DNA from: Thermodesulfobacteriota bacterium
Lineage (GTDB): Bacteria; Desulfobacterota_D; UBA1144
NCBI GenBank assembly: GCA_030835345.1
Contig: JAURPH010000002.1
Span: forward strand, 1 to 59,136
Direction: 5' to 3'
DNA: 59,136 nucleotides
Shown here: positions 18,228 to 27,798 of the stretch, piece after piece
Layout: each line of letters opens with the position of its first letter
Numbering within the stretch: position 1 is the first letter of the stretch
Program-made: the position numbers and the translations under genes
Notes under the pieces: model-generated
Told to the model about the DNA's origin: nothing
The model's database searches: none
What the model saw: only the letters and a program-made list of their open reading frames with translations

Positions 18228-18310
18228 GGAGGGCTGGCAGAATTGGCAATGCACCGGTCTTGAAAACCGGCGTCCTCACGGACTTCAGGGTTCGAGTCCC
18301 TGGCCCTCCG
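18228..18310 (+). tRNA. tRNA-Ser (anticodon UGA)
   Basis: Class II tRNA of 83 bases. The acceptor strands GGAGGGC (18228) and GCCCTCC (18303-18309) pair fully, with discriminator G at 18310. The anticodon stem CCGGT/ACCGG encloses CTTGAAA, giving anticodon TGA (Ser, UCN). A long variable arm (GTCC-TCAC-GGAC) and a T arm with GGTTCGAGTCCC confirm tRNA-Ser. CCA is not encoded. rsmI starts 7 bases downstream. Confidence 0.96.
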
Positions 18311-18317
18311 TGTTTTT

Positions 18318-19154
18318 ATGAGTTTTTATATAGTATCAACACCAATTGGAAATTTAGGCGATTTATCCTCAAGAGCTAAAGAAGTGCTTAAAAATTCTAG
18401 CTTTATTCTTTGTGAGAAAAAAGAGAGAGCACTAAAGCTGGTTAGTCATCTTGAGCTAAAGAATTTAAAATTAGTTAGTTATCATGATGATAAAATTGAT
18501 TCAATTTTCCCAATAATATTAGAAAATAATAGAGCAGGAAAGAATATATCTTTAATATCAGATGCTGGAACACCTCTAATTTCTGATCCTGGAAATATTT
18601 TAATCAAAAGATTAATTCATGAAGGTATTGAACCAATAGCTATACCTGGTCCGACTTCAATTATTCCAGCATTGTTATTGTCTTCTTTTGATATAAGTAA
18701 ATTTATTTATTTAGGTTTTATGTCTAAATCAAAGAGAAAAATTCAAACTGAACTCGAACCTTATTTGGATACCAACATACCAGTAATAATATTAACTAGC
18801 ATGAATGATATAAAAAGAATTGTTGATATTCTCTCCACGAAAAATGAGATTTTTAATTTATCAATATCTAAAGAACTTACTAAAAAGAACGAAAAAACAT
18901 TTAGGTTCCAATCAAATCAGTTTGATGAAGCTAGGCTTGAAAATTTTATATCAAAAGGGGAATTTGTGACTATTATTCAAAAATTAGAAACATCTGAAAA
19001 CAATAAAATTCATTATAAGAAAATAGAAAAAAAGATTATGGAGTTAAGAAAGCTCAATTATTCTAAAAATGATATTGTAAAGATTCTTGTTAAAAATGAA
19101 CTAATAAAAAAGAATTTGGCTTATGACTTGGTTATTAAATACTGGCCTAATTAA
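18318..19154 (+). CDS. rsmI: 16S rRNA (cytidine-1402 2'-O)-methyltransferase RsmI
   Basis: SAM-dependent methyltransferase that modifies C1402 in the ribosomal decoding centre. 278 residues. The N-terminal STPIGNLGDLSSRAKEVL, the middle ISDAGTPLISDPG and IPGPTSIIPALLLSSFD are signature blocks of the tetrapyrrole-methylase fold in this family. It begins 7 bases after tRNA-Ser and is probably cotranscribed with it. Its 3' end stops 2 bases short of convergent gatA. Confidence 0.94.
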   Translation: MSFYIVSTPIGNLGDLSSRAKEVLKNSSFILCEKKERALKLVSHLELKNLKLVSYHDDKIDSIFPIILENNRAGKNISLISDAGTPLISDPGNILIKRLIHEGIEPIAIPGPTSIIPALLLSSFDISKFIYLGFMSKSKRKIQTELEPYLDTNIPVIILTSMNDIKRIVDILSTKNEIFNLSISKELTKKNEKTFRFQSNQFDEARLENFISKGEFVTIIQKLETSENNKIHYKKIEKKIMELRKLNYSKNDIVKILVKNELIKKNLAYDLVIKYWPN

Positions 19155-19156
19155 GA

Positions 19157-20629
19157 TTAACCCTTAGGTGTTGCAGAAAATCCTATCAAATTCTCAAGAC
19201 CATTTGCAACTTTTAATAAAGTATTTTCATCAAGTTTTTTTCCAGTAATTTGTAGCCCAATCGGTAAATTATTTTTACTTAATGATAGAGGTATAGATAT
19301 AGAGGGAAGTTGAGCTAAATTCGCTGGTATTGTCAAAATATCTGAAAGATACATCTTTAATGGGTCATTCTTTTTTTCGCCCAAGTTAAAAGGAAGTTCT
19401 GGACATGTTGGCGAAAGAATACAGTCAACATTATTAAAAGCACTATTAAAATCTGAAACTATCATCTCCTTAACCTTATTCGCTTTTAAATAATAGGCAT
19501 CGTAATAACCAGACGATAAAGCATAATTACCAAGCATAATTCTTCTTTTAACTTCATCACCGAAACCTTCTGATCGATTTTTTATATAGAACTCTTCTAA
19601 ATCTTTGACATTCTTGTAGTCAGTCGAATGACCATACCTAACACCGTCAAACCTTGATAAATTAGAGCTCGCTTCACAAGGTGCAATTATATAATAAGTG
19701 GCTACTGAATATTTAGCATTAGGAAGTTCAATATCTACAACTTTGACCCCATTTGAAATTAATTCTTTTATTAATGAATCGAAGTTAGTTTTTATCTCTC
19801 TATCTAAACCTATATCTAAAAGCTTGCTAGGAATTCCTATAGTAAAATCTTTAAGATTAAAATCGTTTTTACATAATTCTGTATAACAATTTGTAGGAGG
19901 TAAATTTAAGCATGTTGAATCTTTTGAGTCATAGCCAGAAATAGAATCTAATAGAATTGCCGAATCTTTTACTGTTCTGCAAAGTGGTCCTGCTTGGTCT
20001 AATGATGATGAAAAAGCAATCATACCGAATCTACTAACTCTCCCATAAGATGGCTTAAGTCCTACTATTCCACAGAATGAAGCAGGTTGTCTTATTGATC
20101 CACCTGTATCAGTTCCAATAGATGCGCATGCTAGACCTGCAGCAACTGCAGATGCAGATCCACCACTAGATCCTCCAGGCACTCTATTTAAGTCCCATGG
20201 ATTTAATGTCGGGCCATGATAAGAAGTTTCAGTGGAGGAACCCATTGCGAACTCATCCATATTATTTTTTCCAAGCAATAAGCAGCTAGTTATTTTTAAA
20301 CTTTCATATACTTTTGAATCATAATTTGATACATAATTCTCCAACATTTTTGAACCTGACGTACAGATTAAATCTTTAACAAGAAAAATATCTTTTAATG
20401 CGATAGGAATACCAAATAGAATATTAGAATCTAATATAGAATTATCCGAATCAATCTCTTTATCAAGATTTTGCGCATGTGAAAAGACCAAATCCTCAAA
20501 AACTTCTGTATAAGAGTTTAACTTTTGATCTTTTAATTTTATTTCAGAAAGATATTCAGAAACTAATTCTGATGGTTTAAAATCTTTTTTCTTATATCCT
20601 TTGTTAATATCTTCTATTGTTTTATACAT
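19157..20629 (-). CDS. gatA: Glutamyl-tRNA(Gln)/aspartyl-tRNA(Asn) amidotransferase subunit A
   Basis: Amidase subunit of GatCAB; it frees ammonia from glutamine to amidate misacylated Glu-tRNA(Gln) and/or Asp-tRNA(Asn). 490 residues. The Ser-cisSer-Lys triad regions are visible: [13 protein letters not shown] (Lys), [13 protein letters not shown] and [16 protein letters not shown] (the two Ser). The amidase signature [15 protein letters not shown] is also present. It lies 9 bases after gatC. gatB is encoded separately at 23843-25252 on the same strand. Confidence 0.96.
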   Translation of the reverse strand: MYKTIEDINKGYKKKDFKPSELVSEYLSEIKLKDQKLNSYTEVFEDLVFSHAQNLDKEIDSDNSILDSNILFGIPIALKDIFLVKDLICTSGSKMLENYVSNYDSKVYESLKITSCLLLGKNNMDEFAMGSSTETSYHGPTLNPWDLNRVPGGSSGGSASAVAAGLACASIGTDTGGSIRQPASFCGIVGLKPSYGRVSRFGMIAFSSSLDQAGPLCRTVKDSAILLDSISGYDSKDSTCLNLPPTNCYTELCKNDFNLKDFTIGIPSKLLDIGLDREIKTNFDSLIKELISNGVKVVDIELPNAKYSVATYYIIAPCEASSNLSRFDGVRYGHSTDYKNVKDLEEFYIKNRSEGFGDEVKRRIMLGNYALSSGYYDAYYLKANKVKEMIVSDFNSAFNNVDCILSPTCPELPFNLGEKKNDPLKMYLSDILTIPANLAQLPSISIPLSLSKNNLPIGLQITGKKLDENTLLKVANGLENLIGFSATPKG

Positions 20630-20638
20630 TTTAAAAAA

Positions 20639-20929
20639 CTATTCCTCATCAATTACTTTTTTAACTGCAAAAAATTTTCCATCCTTATTTTTCGCATTCA
20701 TAAGAACTTCATCATTTGATAATTTTTCAATAATACTATCATCCCTTGTTGCATAATCAGAAATTAAATCTTCTTCATTTTGATTACTATTATCTGGTAC
20801 TTGCTCTAAGAGGTCTATATAATTTAAGATCTCTTCGAAATTTGAAACAAAATCATTAATTTTCGACTCATCAATATTCAATCTTGATAGCTTTGAGATT
20901 TTCTCAACTAATTTTTTATCAACCGGCAT
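20639..20929 (-). CDS. gatC: Glutamyl-tRNA(Gln)/aspartyl-tRNA(Asn) amidotransferase subunit C
   Basis: Small stabilising subunit of GatCAB that wraps around the GatA-GatB interface. 96 residues from ATG 20929 (MPVDKKLVEKISKLSRLNID, the usual N-terminus with KLARL-like motif); an upstream alternative start falls inside gshB. The FEEILNYIDLLEQVP helix and the Asp-rich C-terminal part are typical. The start overlaps the 3' end of gshB by 11 bases, implying coupled translation. Confidence 0.93.
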   Translation of the reverse strand: MPVDKKLVEKISKLSRLNIDESKINDFVSNFEEILNYIDLLEQVPDNSNQNEEDLISDYATRDDSIIEKLSNDEVLMNAKNKDGKFFAVKKVIDEE

Positions 20930-21998
20930 TAGAAAACTCCTCATCTAATTTGTGAACTATAAAATCTAACACATTTTCTTCTAATTTTACCTTATTCGCT
21001 CTATTTATTTCTTGAACACAAGTTGGGCTTGTTATATTTATTTCAGTTAGCTTATTCCCAATAATATCAATTCCAGCAAAAAAAATATTATTACTTATTA
21101 AAAAACTTTTTATTTCGTTACATATTCGAAGATCATTTGAAGTTATATCAGTTTTATGGGGAGTCCCACCAGAGTGAAAATTACAAATAAAATTTCCATC
21201 TTTAGCTTTTCTCAATATGGCTCCAATAGGTTCACCATTTAAAAGCAAAACCCTTTTATCTCCATCATATACCTCATTAATAAATTCTTGTACTATGTAA
21301 GGTTGTTCTTCAAGCACTAAGGAGGAATAATCATCAAAAGAGAACTTTTGGATGCCCTCTCCTCCACATAAATTTATTGGCTTTAAGACAGCACCATTTG
21401 AAAAACCTTGAACACAACTTCGGAGCTCGTCAACACTAGGTGAATCAAAAATGAATGTTTTAGGTATTATTTCTGGAAATGCCAATGTACAAAGTTTTTC
21501 ATTAAAATTTATTAATGAGGATGGATCATTAACTATTAACACTTCATCTTTTATAGATTCTAGAATTGTGCAAGCATCCAGATAAACATCATCAACCGGT
21601 GGATCGGACCTCATAAAAATCACTGCAGAATCTAGAAGCTTATAATCCAATACTGCATTATCTGATTCTCTATAAACATAATCTTTATTTATAATTTTGA
21701 CATTATCTTCCCAGTTAACATAGGTAAATACCTCGTAATTATCTGGGGAACTATTGCCATAAATGTTAATTTTTCCTATATCATTTCTCTCTAGAACTTG
21801 AACTGGGAATGCCTTTTTAAGAATTGGAATATTAATTTTTTTTTCTTTTCTATTGTATGTGTAATCAATATCTCCATGAAAACCAATAAAAATATCAAAG
21901 CCTCTCTTTTGTGCTTCCAACATAAACAAATAACTTGTATCCTTATCAGGATCTTGGGGAAATTCGCTGATTACGAATAAAGCTATTCGGTTCATCAC
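20919..21998 (-). CDS. gshB: Glutathione synthetase-like ATP-grasp ligase
   Basis: ATP-grasp enzyme of the GshB family, which adds glycine to gamma-glutamylcysteine. 359 residues. Family blocks: KDTSYLFMLEAQKRG at the N-terminus, FMRSDPPVDDVYLDACTILE, VLIVNDPSSLINFNEKL, GAVLKPINLCGGEGIQKF, and the late ATP-binding part IDIIGNKLTEINITSPTCVQ, matching the INVTSPTG motif of GshB. The start overlaps carA by 4 bases. No gshA is seen in the window, so glutathione production here is an inference from the family. Position between carA and gatC is unusual. Confidence 0.85.
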   Translation of the reverse strand: MMNRIALFVISEFPQDPDKDTSYLFMLEAQKRGFDIFIGFHGDIDYTYNRKEKKINIPILKKAFPVQVLERNDIGKINIYGNSSPDNYEVFTYVNWEDNVKIINKDYVYRESDNAVLDYKLLDSAVIFMRSDPPVDDVYLDACTILESIKDEVLIVNDPSSLINFNEKLCTLAFPEIIPKTFIFDSPSVDELRSCVQGFSNGAVLKPINLCGGEGIQKFSFDDYSSLVLEEQPYIVQEFINEVYDGDKRVLLLNGEPIGAILRKAKDGNFICNFHSGGTPHKTDITSNDLRICNEIKSFLISNNIFFAGIDIIGNKLTEINITSPTCVQEINRANKVKLEENVLDFIVHKLDEEFSNAG

Positions 21999-23068
21999 AA
22001 CATCCTAGCAAACTTTTCAAAATATTTATAAGAATCGTGCGGTCCAGGAGAAGCCTCTGGATGATACTGTACCGAAAAACAATTAAATTTTTTTGAAAAA
22101 ATTCCTTCAACTGTCTTATCATTTAGATTAATTTGAGTTATTTGAACATCATTGAGCTTCTTTTCTTTTACGGCAAAACCATGATTTTGACTAGTAATTT
22201 CGACTTTACCATCCTCTAAATTCATGACTGGATGATTTGCACCTCTATGACCAAATCTTAACTTAAATGTTTCAAAGCCCAGAGATAAAGATAGTAATTG
22301 GTGCCCAAGACAAATGCCAAATATTGGCTTATATCCAAGCAAGGACTTAATATTTTTAACGGCATATTTAGCAGCTGCAGGATCACCCGGACCATTGGAT
22401 AAAAGTATTCCATCGGGATTTATTTTTCTTACTTCATCTGGCGAAGTGTCGCAAGGACCAACTATCAAATTAATATTTAACTTTTTACTTAAAATTTCTA
22501 ATATATTTTTTTTACAACCAAAATCATATACAAAAACTAATTTCGATTTTTTATCAACATCTATACTATATTGCTCCTTACAGGTTACATTGTATGTTAA
22601 ATCGTTCCCCTCCATAACTGGAAAAGATTCAACTTGGGATTTTAGATAATCAATATTCTTAGACTTGTTGGATATAATGCATTTCTGTGATCCTTGATTT
22701 CGTATAATCTTTGTTAATTTTCTTGTGTCTATGTTAGATATTCCAACAATCTTATTCTGAATTAAGTATTCGGAAAGCTTTGCAGTAGATTCAAAATTCG
22801 ATGGATAATCACAAAACTCTCTTGCAATAATGCCTTTGGCTGAGCTTTTATTTGATTCGATATCTACTTCATTAGTACCATAATTTCCAATATGAGGATA
22901 AGTCATTAGAACAATTTGAGAATTATATGAAGGATCTGTAATTATCTCTTGATAGCCAGTCATTGAAGTGTTGAATACAATTTCACCAATCACCTCTCCA
23001 TCGTATCCAAATGAGCTACCAGTAAAGAAAATTCCGCTTTCTAGATAAAGTATTGAGTCTTTTTTCAT
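21995..23068 (-). CDS. carA: Carbamoyl-phosphate synthase small subunit
   Basis: Glutamine amidotransferase subunit supplying ammonia to CarB for carbamoyl phosphate (arginine and pyrimidine synthesis). 357 residues. The N-terminal CarA domain has SFGYDGEVIGEIVFNTSMTG and GIIAREFCDYPSNF; the class I GATase half has ILLSNGPGDPAAA, the nucleophile in FGICLGHQLLSLSLGF (Cys), and the His-Glu pair in SVQYHPEASPGPHDS. carB is not in the window. It heads the carA-gshB-gatC-gatA run and is divergent from plsC. Confidence 0.95.
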   Translation of the reverse strand: MKKDSILYLESGIFFTGSSFGYDGEVIGEIVFNTSMTGYQEIITDPSYNSQIVLMTYPHIGNYGTNEVDIESNKSSAKGIIAREFCDYPSNFESTAKLSEYLIQNKIVGISNIDTRKLTKIIRNQGSQKCIISNKSKNIDYLKSQVESFPVMEGNDLTYNVTCKEQYSIDVDKKSKLVFVYDFGCKKNILEILSKKLNINLIVGPCDTSPDEVRKINPDGILLSNGPGDPAAAKYAVKNIKSLLGYKPIFGICLGHQLLSLSLGFETFKLRFGHRGANHPVMNLEDGKVEITSQNHGFAVKEKKLNDVQITQINLNDKTVEGIFSKKFNCFSVQYHPEASPGPHDSYKYFEKFARML

Positions 23069-23133
23069 GAATCTTTTGCAAATAAATCCTTAAACAAACT
23101 TTGTGAAACAATTATAACAGATTAAAATAGAGT

Positions 23134-23856
23134 ATGGCTTTTAGAGAGTTTGGAAGATTATTAAAAAACATTGAAAGTGATCTTTTTAAAGTAAATCATT
23201 TCCCCTCCAGTGATATAAAATCATATCATCTAAAGTATTGGTTAACATTCATAGTCAACCTTTATTTGAAATTTTATCACAGAGTTGAAGTAATGAATTC
23301 TGCTTACTTGCCTAAAGAAGGTGGAGGAGTTATAGCTTCAAATCATCTTTCGCACCTTGACGGAATTATAATAAATGCTGTTACTGCTTACCATACAAGA
23401 AGAAAAATAAATTTCCTTGCTGCAGAAGATGTATATAATAAAAACTTCTTATTTAAATTTTTATGTGATTTAGCAAATTGCATACCAGTAAAAAGATCAA
23501 CTAGTGATAGAGTTGCTCTATTGAAGGTAATAAAATTATTGAAAGACGATAAACTTGTTGGGCTATTTCCAGAAGGGCAGCGATCAAGAGACGGCAATAT
23601 TGGTGAAGCCAAGATGGGTGTAGCAATAATGGCTATAAAATCAGGAACGCCCATTATCCCCTTAGGAATATCTGGTACATTTGAAGCTTTCCCTAGAAAA
23701 ACCAAGATGATCAAGCCAGTTAAAGTTAAATTGAAATTTGGCAAACCTTTAAAATTTGAAATCGAAAAAAAGCCAACTAAAGAAAGAATTCAAGAAGTGA
23801 AAAATGAAATTATGAATGAAATTGGAAACCTTTATGACGAAATCAGGACAAGTTAA
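23134..23856 (+). CDS. plsC: 1-Acyl-glycerol-3-phosphate acyltransferase family protein
   Basis: Membrane-associated acyltransferase of the PlsC/LPLAT family, making phosphatidic acid from lysophosphatidic acid. 240 residues. Catalytic motif I NHLSHLDG (His-x4-Asp), motif II-like CIPVKRSTSDR, motif III LFPEGQRSRDG and motif IV IIPLGISGTFEAFPR are all present. A weak promoter is possible just upstream (TATAAC at 23113, TAAAAT at 23123), which would give a very short or no leader. The 3' end overlaps gatB on the other strand by 14 bases. Confidence 0.88.
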   Translation: MAFREFGRLLKNIESDLFKVNHFPSSDIKSYHLKYWLTFIVNLYLKFYHRVEVMNSAYLPKEGGGVIASNHLSHLDGIIINAVTAYHTRRKINFLAAEDVYNKNFLFKFLCDLANCIPVKRSTSDRVALLKVIKLLKDDKLVGLFPEGQRSRDGNIGEAKMGVAIMAIKSGTPIIPLGISGTFEAFPRKTKMIKPVKVKLKFGKPLKFEIEKKPTKERIQEVKNEIMNEIGNLYDEIRTS

Positions 23857-25252
23857 ATTTTTCTTTTAAAATTTTATTAATAATTTGTGGATTTCCTTTA
23901 CCTTTAGTTAATTTCATTGTTTGACCTACAAAGAAAGCTAAAAGTTTTTCTTCTCCATTGTTAATTCTTTCATATTCAGATGGATTCGCCTCTATGACTT
24001 CGTCAATAATTGAAATTAGAAAGTCTTCTGAGCTTTCTTGTGTAAGACCCATATCTTTGACAATTTTCTCTGGACTCTCATTGCTTACAACTATTTTAGA
24101 CAATACTTCTTTAGCAGAATTATTATTTATAGATCCTGCTTTAACCATCTTTAATAACTCTACAAAATTATTAGCATCTAATTTTATATCGCTCTTGTAT
24201 TTAATTAATTCTGTAATTATCCAATTTGAAATTAATTTAGGTTCATTAATGAGTTCCAAGCTTTTATCAAAAAAACTAAACAGTATTGATTCGCTTAAAA
24301 GTATCTCTACGTCATCACTACTTAAGCCAAGGCTGATATATGATGAAAGTTTTTCCTCGTAGGATTGATTTAAATCTGAACTTATTCTCTCTAATTCCTC
24401 ATCCTCGATTATTAATGGTTTAAGATCAGGATCAGGGAAATATCTATAATCATGTGCATCCTCCTTGCTCCTCATTGAATATGTTTTATTTGTCCCGGCA
24501 TTAAAAAGTCTTGTCTCCTGAATAATCTTATCACCTTTATCTAGAACATTAGCTTGTCTTGTTATTTCATATTCTATAGCTTTCTGAACATACCTAAATG
24601 AATTAACATTTTTTATTTCTGTTTTTACACCTAATTCTTTTTGACCAACTGGTCTAATCGAAATATTTGCATCACATCTGAAATTACCTTTTTCCATGTC
24701 ACAGTCAGATACACCAGCAAAGACTAAAATTTTTCTTAATTTCTTTAAATACTCAACGGCTTCTTCAGAAGTACTGATGTCTGGCTCTGTTACAATTTCA
24801 ATTAATGGAACCCCTGCCCTATTAAGATCAACTAATGAATATTCATCTGATAAATCATGAATCAGCTTCCCTGCATCCTCTTCCATGTGAATTCTGTTTA
24901 TTCTGATTTTTTTCTCATTACCGTCTACATTAACAACCAATAATCCATTTGAAGCTATTGGTTCATCATATTGACTAATTTGATAACCCTTTGGTAAGTC
25001 TGGATAAAAATAATGCTTTCTTGCAAATGTGGATTTTTTATTAATTTTGCATTTGGTATTGAGACCCGCAATTATTGCCAATCTAACAGCCTCGGTATTT
25101 AAAACAGGAAGTACTCCAGGTAGACCAAGATCAACTACAGATACATTTGAATTAGGCTCATCACCAAATTCATTGTTTGATGTAGAAAAAAGTTTAGTAT
25201 TAGTTTTAAGTTGAGCATGAACTTCTAGCCCAATTACTGTCTCATATTTCAT
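23843..25252 (-). CDS. gatB: Glutamyl-tRNA(Gln)/aspartyl-tRNA(Asn) amidotransferase subunit B
   Basis: tRNA-binding and kinase-like subunit of GatCAB; it activates the misacylated Glu/Asp carboxyl group. 469 residues from ATG 25252, which has an AGG ribosome binding site 5 bases upstream; a GTG two codons earlier is less likely. MKYETVIGLEVHAQL, the block YFYPDLPKGYQISQYDEP and IHMEEDAGKLIHD are family signatures; the C-terminal GatB/YqeY tail is also present (NIINKILKEKF-like end). The gene is separated from gatC-gatA by plsC, carA and gshB. Confidence 0.96.
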   Translation of the reverse strand: MKYETVIGLEVHAQLKTNTKLFSTSNNEFGDEPNSNVSVVDLGLPGVLPVLNTEAVRLAIIAGLNTKCKINKKSTFARKHYFYPDLPKGYQISQYDEPIASNGLLVVNVDGNEKKIRINRIHMEEDAGKLIHDLSDEYSLVDLNRAGVPLIEIVTEPDISTSEEAVEYLKKLRKILVFAGVSDCDMEKGNFRCDANISIRPVGQKELGVKTEIKNVNSFRYVQKAIEYEITRQANVLDKGDKIIQETRLFNAGTNKTYSMRSKEDAHDYRYFPDPDLKPLIIEDEELERISSDLNQSYEEKLSSYISLGLSSDDVEILLSESILFSFFDKSLELINEPKLISNWIITELIKYKSDIKLDANNFVELLKMVKAGSINNNSAKEVLSKIVVSNESPEKIVKDMGLTQESSEDFLISIIDEVIEANPSEYERINNGEEKLLAFFVGQTMKLTKGKGNPQIINKILKEKFNLS

Positions 25253-25304
25253 ATACACCTAATATTAAAATGAATTCTTAAAATAAATAATTTAGTATTA
25301 CATA

Positions 25305-25964
25305 ATGATATCAAATATAAGAAATAAAAAAATAGTTTTAATTTCTCCACATCCTGACGATGTAGAAATTGGCATGGGTGGAACAGCTTTTTTATTAGCA
25401 AAAAAAAATAAAATTCATCACCTTATTGCTACAAATGGAGCAAATTCTGCAAATATATTCAAAGATAAAAAGAAATTAGTTGAAGCTAGGAAAGAAGAAG
25501 CAATAAATAGCAATAAATATATGGGCATAAAAAACATAAAATTTTTTGAATATGATGAAGTCAAGAGTAAATCTATTAAATTAGAATTTGAAGTTAAAAC
25601 CAAGGAATACTTGAAAAGGATAAATCCTGACTATATATTTCTTCCCCATCCAAGTCTTGATAATCATCCCACCCATCGTATAGTCTCCAAAGCTGTAATC
25701 AACAATCTTCATATGCTTGAAAAGAAACCTAAAATAATATGCTATGAAGTCTGGGGTGCTTTTAGAAAACATGATTATTTTGTTGATATTTCAAAAACAA
25801 TTAAAATTAAAAAAAAAATAATATCTTTTCATAAATCTCAATTAAAAGTTAAAGATTACTTAAATGGAATTTTAGGTATTAATAAATACCATGCTATTTT
25901 TGATGATTTCATTAAAGATAATGCTAAATATATAGAAGTTTTTTTAGAATATAAGTCTACTTAA
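25305..25964 (+). CDS. PIG-L/LmbE family N-deacetylase
   Basis: 219 residues. The zinc and catalytic motif SPHPDDVEIGMGG (PHPDD) near the N-terminus and a second His block FLPHPSLDNHPTHRIVSKAV are typical of the LmbE/PIG-L family, which deacetylates N-acetylglucosamine conjugates. BshB (bacillithiol synthesis) is one candidate role, especially since the length fits, but the presence of a gshB-like gene nearby makes low-molecular-weight thiol chemistry ambiguous and other sugar substrates are possible. The 3' end overlaps the convergent glycosylase gene by 8 bases. Confidence 0.82.
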   Translation: MISNIRNKKIVLISPHPDDVEIGMGGTAFLLAKKNKIHHLIATNGANSANIFKDKKKLVEARKEEAINSNKYMGIKNIKFFEYDEVKSKSIKLEFEVKTKEYLKRINPDYIFLPHPSLDNHPTHRIVSKAVINNLHMLEKKPKIICYEVWGAFRKHDYFVDISKTIKIKKKIISFHKSQLKVKDYLNGILGINKYHAIFDDFIKDNAKYIEVFLEYKST

Positions 25965-26613
25965 TAACTGTTCCTGTTTTTATATACCATAAAATAAGAT
26001 CTAATCTTGCTAAATCAATTTTAATTTCTTGAGAAAAGTCCTTAAGAGTTTTTTCAATACTTAAATACCTTTTCATGTTTAATGATTTTAAACTGAATCT
26101 GATTAATTTATACTCCCTCATGATATCTAAAATATGAAAATCCAGAATTGCTAGACTGTTATGACCAATATTCCTGAGAAAATGGCTTGATGCCTTCATT
26201 CCCAACCCTTTAAAGGATTTGTTTGTCGCAATATAATTTCTCAATGAAATTTTATTATCAAAAGAATTAAGTAATTTCTTAAAATTAAAACCATATTCCG
26301 AGACAATAAATTCCCTAGTTTGAACGATATATTTTCCTCTTACATTGTAGAACCTATAGCATTTCTTCAGTTTTGATACAACTTCTCTCTCATTAGCTTT
26401 AATAAAGAAATCATCTTCCTTTAAAATTTCACTAGCAGTTTCCGCAAGCTTTGCACTTGTCCCTGCAGCCAGTATGCAAAAAACCATCTCATGAAAAATT
26501 TCGCTAGAATCATTCCTTGCTATAATTTTTTCAAAATCAGATATTTTTTTGTTTATTAAGTCATATTGAGAGTCATAAGTAGAAATAATTAACTCTTTAA
26601 AATGTCTATTCAT
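25957..26613 (-). CDS. ogg: OGG2-type 8-oxoguanine DNA glycosylase/AP lyase
   Basis: 218 residues, helix-hairpin-helix glycosylase superfamily. The motif KGLGMKASSHFLRNIG followed by LAILDFHILDIM provides the catalytic Lys and Asp in the arrangement of the archaeal/Thermotoga-type OGG2 (N-glycosylase/DNA lyase) family rather than the iron-sulfur endonuclease III. The enzyme would remove 8-oxoguanine and cleave the abasic site. The N-terminal FHEMVFCILAAGTSAKLAE helix region fits that family as well. It overlaps the end of the mltD-like gene's stop by 8 bases (start side) and is its last cotranscribed gene. Confidence 0.8.
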   Translation of the reverse strand: MNRHFKELIISTYDSQYDLINKKISDFEKIIARNDSSEIFHEMVFCILAAGTSAKLAETASEILKEDDFFIKANEREVVSKLKKCYRFYNVRGKYIVQTREFIVSEYGFNFKKLLNSFDNKISLRNYIATNKSFKGLGMKASSHFLRNIGHNSLAILDFHILDIMREYKLIRFSLKSLNMKRYLSIEKTLKDFSQEIKIDLARLDLILWYIKTGTVIK

Positions 26614-27790
26614 TGGCTAATTGAACTCTTAACTTTTGACCTATAATAATCTTACTAGTTGACAAATTGTTCCATTCTTTTAAATCTTCGACTTTTATTT
26701 CATAATCTTTGGATATTTTATATAAAGATTCTCCTTTTTTCACAATATGTATAAAATATTTACCATCTTTTGAAGTGCTGTTTGAATTTAAATAAATCAA
26801 AAGTTTCTTACCAGCTATTATTTTTGAATCGCTTAAATTATTAAGTCTATAAATTTCTTCAATCGATATATTAAATTTAATTGCGATTTTTGAAATAGTA
26901 TCTCCTTTCTTAATTAGATAGTCTCCAACCACTCTTTTGTTATTTCTATTTAATTTCGTATATAAAACTTTTACTTTTGATGATGGAATGTTTACTGGAT
27001 ATTCAATGTCCGGTGGTGTTATTCCTTTTAAAAGTGAGGGATTTAATTTTTCCAATACTCTATAATCCAAATCAATTAATTTTGATAAATATTGCAAACT
27101 TGTGCTTTTATCGACTATCACTTTCTTTGTTTTTAATGGAGGTTTAAGTTTTAATTCTCCAAAACCATATTTAGATAAGTCTTGTGAAATTATCATTAAA
27201 GCAATTATTTGAGGAACATACTCTTTTGTTTGCTTAGGAAATGTCTTTTTAGATAAATACCAAAAGTCAGTGCTACTATATTTTTCAATAGCCCTTTTAA
27301 CAGTTAGATCACCAGAATTATATCCAGCGAAAGCTAATTCCCAAGAATTAAATTTTCTCATTAAACTTCTAAAATATTTAGCAGCAGCTTCTGTAGATTT
27401 AATTATATCTTTCCTTTCGTCTACCCAATCATCAACTCTTAATCCAAAAATCCGTGCAGATGTAGGCATAAATTGCCATAAGCCAAGGGCTCCCGCCTTT
27501 GATAAAGCGTTTTGATTAAAACCGCTTTCCAACATTGAAACATAAATTATTTCCTCAGGGATTTTATATTTTAAGAAAATATCCTTTATATTTTTTTCAT
27601 ATTTACCCATTCTTGGATATGTAGCCTTAAAGAAGGATTTCCCTTTTTTAGAATTAGTAAAATAATCTATATATTTTTGAACTTTCTTTTGCTTGAAAGA
27701 ACCATAAGGGATATTTTTTAAACTGTCGATAGTTTGTGCAAATGAGCAAATCGAAAAAAGGAGAAATATTATTATTGCTTTTTTTAACAA
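26606..27790 (-). CDS. mltD: Lytic murein transglycosylase (MltD-like) with two LysM domains
   Basis: 394 residues. TTG start at 27790, then a signal peptide (AIIIFLLFSICSFAQ). The SLT domain carries the catalytic Glu in MLESGFNQNALSKAGALG followed by LWQFMPTSAR, and AGYNSGDLTVKRAI. Two LysM peptidoglycan-binding modules near residues 290-335 and 345-390 have DTISKIAIKFNISIEEIYRL and ESLYKISKDYEIKVEDLKEW. It cleaves glycan strands in the periplasm to form 1,6-anhydromuropeptides. No lipobox Cys is clear, so it may be periplasmic and not lipid-anchored. It lies 8 bases after the aminotransferase gene. Confidence 0.92.
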   Translation of the reverse strand: MLKKAIIIFLLFSICSFAQTIDSLKNIPYGSFKQKKVQKYIDYFTNSKKGKSFFKATYPRMGKYEKNIKDIFLKYKIPEEIIYVSMLESGFNQNALSKAGALGLWQFMPTSARIFGLRVDDWVDERKDIIKSTEAAAKYFRSLMRKFNSWELAFAGYNSGDLTVKRAIEKYSSTDFWYLSKKTFPKQTKEYVPQIIALMIISQDLSKYGFGELKLKPPLKTKKVIVDKSTSLQYLSKLIDLDYRVLEKLNPSLLKGITPPDIEYPVNIPSSKVKVLYTKLNRNNKRVVGDYLIKKGDTISKIAIKFNISIEEIYRLNNLSDSKIIAGKKLLIYLNSNSTSKDGKYFIHIVKKGESLYKISKDYEIKVEDLKEWNNLSTSKIIIGQKLRVQLANE

Positions 27791-27798
27791 GTTTAAGC

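Noticed and set aside
25305-25964. Naming the PIG-L gene bshB1
   Set aside because: Motifs fit the whole LmbE/PIG-L family; no bshA or bshC is adjacent and a gshB-like gene is nearby, so the specific role is unsupported.
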